Source of the DNA: Echria macrotheca | Taxonomy: Eukaryota; Ascomycota; Sordariomycetes; Sordariales; Schizotheciaceae | DNA length: 64,000 bases | Reading direction: 5' to 3' | Assembly: GCA_030411725.1 (NCBI GenBank) | Contig: MU839834.1 | Span: forward strand, 992,001 to 1,056,000 | Shown: piece after piece, positions 56,440 through 64,000 of the stretch | Layout: each line of letters starts with the position of its first letter | How positions within the stretch are numbered: position 1 is the stretch's first letter | The notes under the pieces: model-generated | The model's input: the letters and a program-made list of their open reading frames with translations, nothing else | Database searches by the model: none | Told to the model about the DNA's origin: nothing | Position numbers and translations under genes: made by a program

Positions 56440-57995
56440 TTACTTAATCTCCAGAAGCTTAACATCGAAGATAAGTGTGCTGTTGGCCGGGATGCCCGGC
56501 AGCGATTTGCTGCCATAGGCAAGATGTGCCGGGATCGTCAGACGACGCTCGCCACCAACCGCCATGCCGGCGATACCAATATCCCAGCCCTTGATCACCT
56601 CGCCCTTACCAACCTTGAAGGAAAATGGCGCGCCCTTCTTGTTCGCTATTGACCTTGTTAGCTGGAACCCGGCAGAGACGCAGGGAAACTCACCATCAAA
56701 AACCTTTCCGTTCTGGAGCTTGCCGATGTAGCGCATGCCAACCTTGTCTCCGTTCTTGACGGTGCGGCCAGTGCCGACCTTGCGGTCGTCAATCGTGACA
56801 CCCTGCACGACCTTGACACCGGTCTTGGGCTTGTCAGCCTTGTCGGCCTTCTCAGCCTTCTCCTTGGCGGGGCCTGTGGGTCCTTGCTCAAGCTCCTTGG
56901 CAAACTGAACCTTCTTTGCAGAGGCAGGGGACTCCTTGGCAGCCTCCTTGGCGGCAGCCTCCGTCTTGAGCTTCTTTAGCTGCTTCTTGCTCATCTTGGT
57001 GACCATCTCATCGAGGCCCTCGGCCTCTTCCTCGGCAGGGCGCTTGTTCTTGCCCTTCTTGGTCTCGACCAGCTTGGGAGCCTCCTCCTCATCCGTCTCA
57101 ATCTCCTGGACACGCTCCATGCCATCGATCCCATCGAGCTCGTCCTCAGAGTCCTCATCGGGAGACAGGTCATACTCGTCATCCTCCTCGCTGTCCTCCT
57201 CGTCGTCATCCACATGCTCGGGAATTACATAGTTGCCCGTGAGATAGATGCTGTGAGTACCAGAGACGACGAAGAAGACCTTCTCGTCCTGCGGGATGGT
57301 GATGTCGAGGGGTTGTTGGTAGTTCTGCAAGGTCGGGTTAGCGGGGCAACGACAGGTAACAGAAGAAACAAACCCTCTCGGTATCCAGTGTGCACACGAC
57401 AAAGTCCTCCAGGTTGATGTCCTCGTCATTGTAGTCCTCATCATCACTGTCGGACTCTTCTTCCTCATCCTCCTCAACGCTGGCCTTCTCCTTGCCCTTC
57501 TTGCTCTTGCCGTTGGGCTTCGCATCGGCGTCCTCCATCTCCTCATCAGACTCCTCCTCCTCGGTGGCGGCAATGAGCTTGCGGATGGCCTCCTTCCGAA
57601 GGGACTTCTTGGACTTGGCAGGGTCGCTGGGCCCACCATTTGCCTCTTCGTCCGACTCCTCCTCGGAATCCTCGCCGGCAAGCAGCTTCTCGAGCTCCTC
57701 ATCACCCTCCTCGTCATCCGAGTCGTCGGCGTGGATCGCTTCCCTGATGATCTTCAGGGTGGAGCGGGGCACAGAGGGAAGGTTTCCGTCCTCATCGGCC
57801 TGCGGCTCCGCGGTAGGATCGAGAGCGGCCATGGTGATGCGGATCTAATGTTTTGGTCAGTGCCAGATCAAGAGAGACAGCCGCGCGATACAAGGGTAAT
57901 TGGCGTACCGTGGCAGGAAAGTCAATGGCAGCAGGCACGAGGACCTCGCCAGGCGGGACCTCGACACCATAGACTGCGACAGGCAGCGGTGCCAT
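56440..57995 (-). CDS. fpr4: Nucleolar FKBP peptidyl-prolyl isomerase (FPR3/FPR4 type)
   Basis: Four exons: 57909-57995, 57374-57844, 56694-57324 and 56440-56645, giving 464 aa; introns 64, 49 and 48 nt. The N-terminal part begins MAPLPVAVYGVEVPPG and with the following strands forms a nucleoplasmin-like domain, interrupted by long Asp/Glu/Ser runs. A Lys-rich region follows with nuclear signals. The C-terminal 110 residues (about 355-464) are an FKBP domain: VGMRYIGKLQNGKVFD joins to ANKKGAPFSFKVG across the last intron, then GWDIGIAGM, GGERRLTIPAHLAYG and LIFDVKLLEI. In yeast, Fpr3/Fpr4 are nucleolar histone chaperones; Fpr4 isomerises prolines in histone H3 and influences rDNA chromatin. 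The same role is likely here. Acidic tracts would bind histones. All junctions restore family sequence. Confidence 0.93.
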
Positions 57996-58711
57996 TTTAG
58001 TTTCTGAGAAGTGATTTGGCGAAGATGGAGAGGATTGGGTATAATTTCAGTCGTGCCGACCGAAAGGAAATATGTGAAAATGGGATTGGATGGATTGGGG
58101 AGTTGTGAAGGGAGATGATTGCAGCTTCACCGAGGGGAGAGGGCGAAGGATAAAAAGAACCCAAAGGCTTTGCGATGGGATCCGCAAAAAAGTTTGGCGA
58201 GCAAAGTCAACTTGCGAAAAAAAAGCGGTGGACCCCACACTTTTGCACGATAGCCGTTCTTATCGGCGGCTGGCCAACCAAATCTCGGTGTGGCGAGCAG
58301 ATTGTGCAGCGATAGCGGCTCCACTCTGTGATTGACCAGACGACGGTGAAAAAAGCGGAGTGTTCATGCAGCCTTGCGGTGGAGCTCGGATGAAGATATC
58401 TTTTGTCTCTGTCGAGGACATGTTATCTGATGTGAATTGTAATTTTTTTTGTTCCCTACTTGTAACTGTGGTGTCCAGTCTCTGAATGCGACAAAACGCA
58501 TGTTGTGAAAATTTGAAAATAAACTAGAAAACTTGAGAGATTTGAGAAGTGAGGTTCCTGAATCGCAAACAGCAGTCCCCTGCCGAGTTGACACTGACAC
58601 TCGGAGTGACCTCACCACAACGCCGTTCCAACAGTCAAAAACAAATGTCCTCGGACAGGTTAGATACCGTCTGGGAATACCATTCCAACGCCGAAGCAAG
58701 TGACAGACACC
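57996..58711. other. Intergenic: FKBP promoter and DJ-1 3' side
   Basis: 716 bp with the upstream region of the FKBP gene and the downstream region of the DJ-1-like gene. A T run near 58445 is the only low-complexity feature. Confidence 0.6.
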
Positions 58712-59665
58712 TTACTCCGGCTTCTTCTTCCCAAAGCCCAAAACCAGAGCCTTGAGCACCTGCCACACAATCCCCAGAGTAAACGCAGTCTGCCCCTTAT
58801 CATACCGCTGCCCGCGATCCCCCGTGTCCGTCAAGGCGAGCCCAAACTCCGCCACCGGTCCGCTGAAGAACCGACTCTGTCGACAGTAGGCCGAGACGAG
58901 GTCATTCCCGTTGGTGACGCCTCCTATATATCTCCCTGTCAGCTTCCTCTCAAAAATTCCAGGTTCCCCCATAGGTAAATCACACAAGTACACCAGAAGA
59001 AAAGGGGAAAAAAAAGGGGGGGGACATACCACAACTCCAAAAATTCCCATCCTGTACCCACCGCATCTCCTTCCCAGCCCAGGTGGCACCCTCAAACCTA
59101 GCCTTCAGCTCCTTCTGCAGCCCCCTCGGCCCGCACACCCTCTTCCCCTTGAGCAGTCCCGCCTCGCCACAGATATATATCCCCGTACAGACCGACAACA
59201 CATCCACTTTTTCATATACCGCATGGCCCCTAAGCCACGCCAGCGAGGCCTCGTCATAGACCGACCTCGGATCCGGCCCCGGGACCAGCACGACATCCAA
59301 CTTTCCCGGCTGCACCTCCGGGTCGGACAGGTGGTGCGTACATCTGATTTTCAGATTGGCCGTCATCTCGATGAACTCGTCGGGCTGGACGGTGCTGATA
59401 TCTTTTCTCCCTCCCTGTTAGTATATGGTACCTAAGGTAAGGAAAAGGGGAGGGGAGAGAGAAAAAAAAACGGACAGGAAATCTTGACGCTAGGCGCAAG
59501 TTTCAGAATAGGCGGCGGCGCCATGTCGCCCAGCACCGAGAAATATTCGTAGCTCATGGTCGCGAAGATGTCGATGCACGCCATGTCGAGGAGCTGCGAG
59601 CCCACGGGGAGGAAGACGCCGATGTGGCAGGTCGGCCGGGTGGTTGAGTCGTCGTTTGCGCCCAT
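58712..59665 (-). CDS. DJ-1/PfpI family protein
   Basis: Three exons: 59476-59665, 59030-59401 and 58712-58923, giving 257 aa; introns 74 and 106 nt. The glutamine-amidotransferase-like fold is readable: HIGVFLPVGSQLLDMACIDI, then LDVVLVPGPDP, then the nucleophile elbow VLSVCTGIYICGEAGLL with Cys135. Further on are RWVQDGNFWSCGGVTNGNDL, restored across the second intron, and a C-terminal hydrophobic end before KKKPE. For intron 1 I chose donor GTCCGT and acceptor AAAAG because they give VKISYISTVQPDEF, matching the family. A CAG acceptor 15 nt earlier, with donor GTCAAG, also keeps frame, so alternative splicing is possible. Members act as glyoxalase/deglycase-like, isonitrile hydratase-like or protease-like proteins; the reaction here is not known. 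Confidence 0.87.
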
Positions 59666-61569
59666 TTTGTCTTCAGTCTTTTACAACTTCCAATCAAAGA
59701 TCCGGATGAAGAGCGTTGACTAGCTGGCTGGCTGGCTGGCTGGCTGGTGCAAGAGATGGTACCAAACAATAGGTAGCTGGCTGCCTTCGAGATGAACGCG
59801 AATATCTAGGTAAGGTAGGTTACGGAATAACACATCCAACCTAAACAAAGAAAGCCAGCCTATTGTATTTGTATGTATTTCTATCTCCCCCCGAAAGAAT
59901 TTTTACTCCCCGTCCCGCACCGGAACTTAACCTTAACACACGCGTCCCGTCTTCTCCCACCGAACCACCCTCGGCCCAGCAACCTGTCCGGCTCACCGGC
60001 CCAGCCCGGCGCCCTCCGGCCGGCCGTCCAGCCCCGCCCCACCTTGCGCCGCCGAAACGGACGGGACGGCCTCTGATTGGTCATCTCGTAACCATACCCC
60101 CGAAGTGGATCGGAGCTTCAACCTTTTTCTTTATACACGCCGCAGAACTCCCGTCGTCGTTCGGGGTTTTTTCCCCAGAAATATCATGCCATTTTTTTCA
60201 TAGTGTCTCGGGAGAGGTCTCTGTGGATGAAAGAGGACGACGTCTTACGTGGATGGTTTGCCTTTTTTTGTTTGGAAACGTGGTCCGAATAAAACTAACT
60301 AATCGACACCTTAGGTAGATTAGAGGCTCAAGTGGGCAGAGAGAGAATGGCAAACCCCCAAAACGCCTTCATGTCTCCGCATCCCCGGTTCCTACGAGAT
60401 TCATCAGACATCTATACTTACGTTAAAATAGATATACATATAAAAAACAGTACAAACATACTTGCTCAGGGGCCGTCCTACTAATACCCTGCCTCATCCA
60501 ATCCACAAGACACAAACCTCCCAACGTCATGTCCCCACGAGGCACTGCCTGCAGTCAGCCCCCTGACTCCGCACCACCACCACGACACCGGTGGACCACA
60601 AGTCGCAACATGCTTGCGCTGACGCGGCCGGGAATACAAATGGCCAATACCATCTCTGGACAAAAACTCCCTCCCCGCTCCTCGAGACACAGTCGACGTC
60701 ATGGGCCAAACCTCAAAAAAATACAGGCCAAGCGAGCGTTTCGATTTCTTCTACGCCAATGTTGTCAGGATCAATACCTGTCTTCCCTTTTGGGAGAGCT
60801 ATACGAGATATGTCCCATCGTCTTCTCCATGCTAAGAACATTGCCTTGGAACATGGGCCCGGCGCCAATTCACAACTCCCCCATCACGCCCCATCCCCTC
60901 CACAAGCGCCTGCAACGCCCATTGCCTCGCGTTCCCTCCCTACCCGCCTATGTACATATGATAATTAAATATTAGAGGCTAGAAGGTTATTAGGTCCGGT
61001 GGTCCCCATTCGCACCGCAAAACCCCGTCTGTTTCGTGCTCGTCGTGTCCCCCAAGGGCTAGCCGTCCCTTGGTGGATCATCAGGCGTGAAGGTCCCTGT
61101 TCTCGCCCGAGACCGTCTCTGTTGTTCCTTCCCTCTCTCTCTGTGTAAGCGAATGATGCCAGCAGGCGGGATATCGTCCATCTTTGATGTCTCCCCTGCG
61201 GTATAATGTCTCTCCCTTTGCTCCAAGAACTCCGTGGAAGCCCAAAAGAAGTCGAACACCCTCCCAAATCTAGATGCCAAATGCCGATGCCGTGCCATGC
61301 ATATCAACATCATGTCCTCTCTATTTACACACGCGCGCGCCTCACACACGGTGTCGGGTTTACCAAGAATTGTCGAAAAGCAACGGCCCGGCCATGGGCG
61401 AGACCGTTGTCGGTGTCAAAATCGGATTCAAGAATCGAACAAGGTAATATCGAGTCGCTACTCCGGGGCTCATCCGCTGGCTGAGTCGACGGCTTGTTTA
61501 TGCGCTCGGAGAATCAAAGGTAATAAATCACACAAAAACCCATTAAGAGTGTGAGGCTTGGTCGCAGCG
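59666..61569. other. Intergenic: DJ-1 promoter and glycosyltransferase 3' side
   Basis: 1.9 kb with no supported gene. GGCT repeats lie near 59724-59746 and an inverted CCAAT box at 60076-60080. Frames at 60529-60975 and 61059-61349 have no domain. The right part is probably the glycosyltransferase 3' UTR. Confidence 0.6.
60076..60080 (-). promoter_or_regulatory. CCAAT box upstream of the DJ-1-like gene
   Basis: CCAATCAGAGG read on the minus strand, about 410 bases before the DJ-1 ATG and in the same orientation. Confidence 0.4.
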
Positions 61570-63696
61570 CTATACCATCGCCGTGGCGGTCAAAGACTTT
61601 GCGCGTTTTCGTGTTACTTTCTTGCTGACCGTGTACACCAGGTCCATGGTCCAGAAATGGAATATTTGGGCCTGCGCACATGGTATGGAGCCATAGAGTG
61701 GCGCCACCAATGGAACCATGACGTAGTCGATGAAATTCGTCTTGACTTCTCGGCGTGAGAAGTGCATGCCCTTAGTAAGGCCGGCGTCGCTCATCTCCTT
61801 CTCGCGCGTCTCGACGCATATCCTGTGGAAGCCTTCGTAGAGGGCGAGGTAGAGCGCGACTTCCATAAAGCCGGCGGTGCGCAGGACGTTGCAGACGGTA
61901 AAAATCCAGCCGAGGTTCTGCGTGTCGGGCGTGCCCTCGGTAACCCAGATGTACAGAGTCGAAGCGACAACGAGGATGGTCATCTGAACCGGTAGGAAAT
62001 GAGCTTCGAACAATCGGTGGAATAGGATGAGGAGGCGCTCGTAATTAGGACCCTTCAGCGTGTCGGTAACAACATCCGAAAAGATTCCGCTCTCCGGCGC
62101 AAGCTCGAGAGCGCCGTCAACCTGGACTTCAGGAACATAGGTGTCGGATCCGTCGTTCCTAAAAAGTCAGCAACTTGTCGGCATTTAGGAGATTTAACCT
62201 ACAATGAGGTGTGGAGAGGCCGAAACGCTCTGGAGGTGTGCTTCCTTTCCTGCCAGAGCTCGGCCGTCTTCCGGATGGCGTAGCCCGTGTCGAGAGCGCC
62301 CCACATGTGTCGCAGTGCCTGCTTGTACCGAGCGCGCATATCGGTAATAATGCCAGCAATGCCCTGACCGCGACCGCCGCCCGTGACGTTGGTCTGGCTG
62401 ACCGGGCTGAGGACGGTCCGCACCGTCAAGTTGCCATTGAGGGCGAAAAAGCACTTGAGATACATGTGCAAGTCCTCGCCGATAGCTTCCGAGTCGCAAT
62501 CCCAGCCGCCGACACGATCAACCAGCTCGAGGGGAAGCGAGTAGACGGAAGTTGGCGGCGCAATCGACGAGCCCTTGTACAATCCAGACATGCCGGCGGC
62601 GGACCACAAGACGTCGGCAACACGGACAATTGCGGGAACATTGTGGGCATTTCGGTCAAAGATGATGGGGGCCGAGTAGAGCGTCGTCGTCGCCGTATCG
62701 GGATAGGCCATATGCATGGTGGTGACCAGGGCAAAGTAATTGGCCGACAGATGGCTATCAGCTGCACAGTGACGGCGAGTCAGCGAGCCACACCCAGGAG
62801 AACTTCTGCATCGGGATTTAACTCACCATCGATTCCCGTAACAATCACATCCTTTCGCTGTCCAATTGAGTACTTCTCGCTGAGCTTGCGGGCCGCCCAA
62901 GCCATGTTGCTTCCCTTTCCGGCAAGCTCGCCCGGGATGTCGGAGGGGTGAACCGTGTACTCAATTGAGCGGAATTTCTTGGAAAACTCATTGATAAAGC
63001 GGAGGGCCTTGGTATCGGAATTGGTCTCGCGCTGCTCCATCGCAAGGTAGATCTATCCCCGCACCGTTAGCTCCATAACGCGCGCAGTTGGGTTGTCCCC
63101 AGAACGTCGCGATAAGCGAGATCACTTACATCGTAGGTATTGCGGGCCTGGGGGTGCGAAGCCAGAACCTCGAGCGTCTCGCGGAGCGTGTCATTCTCCT
63201 CCTTGTAGTTGGGGATAACGACGGCATGAATGACGCGGTCGGGGGCGATATCGCCGTCGGCATAGAATTCAGGGTCGAGATCGCCGGCCTCGCTGCTCGA
63301 GGTCGAGCTGAGGTCGCGGGACGAGGTCAATGTTTCCGAGCTGGACAGCGAGGTCGACGAGCCGCGGCGGCGGTGGGCAAACTTGAAGTCCTTGAGCGAC
63401 TTGCTGCGCGCCGTCTTCCTCAGGCTCTGCGTGATGGTGAAAACGGCCCAGCAGGAGCGGAGCGGGAAGATGAAGACCAGGAAGTGGATGAGCAGGCAGT
63501 AGTAGGCGAAGAGGGTGACCGAGGAGCCGCCGCCTTGGGGGTTGTAATTAGGCGCCGTAAGACTGTCGTTTGACTGATACTTGTAGCCATATCGTTGGGC
63601 CGCGAGCTCCTTGGTGATGACCCAGTATGAAAGTGCAATCGTGGCAAGCATGGCCAACCCTCCCGCCCGCCGGCTACACCATGCAAAGAGCGACAT
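61570..63696 (-). CDS. Membrane glycosyltransferase family 2-like protein
   Basis: Four exons: 63130-63696, 62827-63052, 62203-62761 and 61570-62158, giving 646 aa from the ATG at 63696; introns 77, 65 and 44 nt. Two N-terminal hydrophobic segments lie near 10-28 and 60-88. The GT-A core follows: VVIPNYKEEND at 159-169 binds the nucleotide sugar, GKGSNMAWAAR lies at 234-244, the metal-binding DAD is at 264-266 in GIDADSH and formed across an intron, and the catalytic-base-type ED is at 360-361 in EAIGEDLHMYLKC. Further hydrophobic segments fill the last 170 residues. There is no QxxRW motif, so it is not a typical chitin or cellulose synthase. It probably makes or extends a membrane glycolipid or wall polysaccharide. 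The frame remains open upstream of 63696 to the window edge, so the true start may lie beyond 64000. Confidence 0.82.
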
Positions 63697-64000
63697 TCTG
63701 GGCGACGACGTCGGGGCGCTGCAACACGCTCCGGACGGGATACCGGGTTCGGTGAGGCAAGAGATGTCTTGGATTATACCCGAGGTGGAGAGCGCCGGCG
63801 AATTGACCCGGAGACGGCGCAAGGGAGCGACGAGACAAGACGTAGAGGACGGGAGGAGGAGGAGAGTTGGGGGGGCGTGGGCGGCCGAGGACGACGTGGA
63901 ATTAGAGGATGCAGTCGACGACGACTCGACGCTGCACGTCCACGGGCGCAAGGTGCGTGCTGCTGCAAAGCTGTCAAGAAGGAGGGACTGGCGGGAGGGA
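63697..64000. other. Upstream part of the glycosyltransferase gene, cut by the edge
   Basis: About 300 bp with an open frame continuous with the glycosyltransferase but without an ATG. The predicted peptide is Ser/Pro-rich and low in hydrophobics. It is either 5' UTR or an N-terminal extension starting outside the window. Confidence 0.5.

Noticed and set aside
1..64000. CRISPR arrays, integrases or insertion sequences
   Set aside because: No regularly spaced repeats, transposase or integrase motifs, or long terminal repeats were seen; the DNA is clearly eukaryotic.

Overview
This is nuclear DNA from a filamentous ascomycete, most likely a Sordariomycete. The exact order (Sordariales/Chaetomiaceae-like) is my inference. 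Coding exons are GC-rich with long GC-rich shadow ORFs on the other strand. Introns are short (44-168 nt in most genes), with GT donors, CTRAC-type branch points and AG acceptors. The gene content is typically fungal: a Zn2Cys6 factor, Crt10, Cdc14, an Isc1-type phospholipase and a Frizzled-like receptor. I rebuilt 14 protein-coding genes by joining exons by hand. Every join keeps the reading frame, and most restore recognisable family motifs across the junction. I see no tRNA, rRNA, CRISPR array or intact transposon.

Layout from left to right. 0-9 kb holds three minus-strand genes: Crt10-like protein, a membrane-anchored GH5 glycoside hydrolase and a Frizzled/Smoothened-like seven-transmembrane receptor. 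9-26.6 kb is a gene-poor block whose only convincing gene is a five-exon TauD/TfdA-like Fe(II)/2-oxoglutarate dioxygenase (22.3-23.8 kb). The block carries a perfect 2 x 47 bp tandem duplication, ACCT microsatellites and CCTAGG-centred palindromes. 26.6-29.4 kb encodes a Zn2Cys6 transcription factor with about 6 kb of gene-free DNA upstream. 35-40 kb holds a convergent pair: an atypical kinase-like protein (+) and a SWIM zinc-finger protein (-). After 4 kb without genes, 44-58.7 kb is compact and housekeeping-like: CDC14 phosphatase (-) divergent from the KEOPS subunit PCC1 (+), a WDR5/Swd3 homologue with an RS-rich head (-) divergent from an Isc1-like phospholipase (+), an NDR-type AGC kinase (-) and a nucleolar FKBP of the FPR3/FPR4 type (-). 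The right end holds a DJ-1/PfpI family protein (-) and a membrane family-2 glycosyltransferase (-) whose 5' end may run past the window.

The genes do not form a metabolic cluster. Several belong to cell cycle, chromatin and morphogenesis networks: Cdc14, the NDR kinase, Swd3/COMPASS, KEOPS and Crt10/ribonucleotide reductase control. The most unusual items are the kinase-like protein with almost no activation segment, the RS-like extension on the WDR5 homologue, the membrane-tethered GH5 enzyme and the 13.6 kb gene-free block. I found no evidence for a wholly new multi-gene system.
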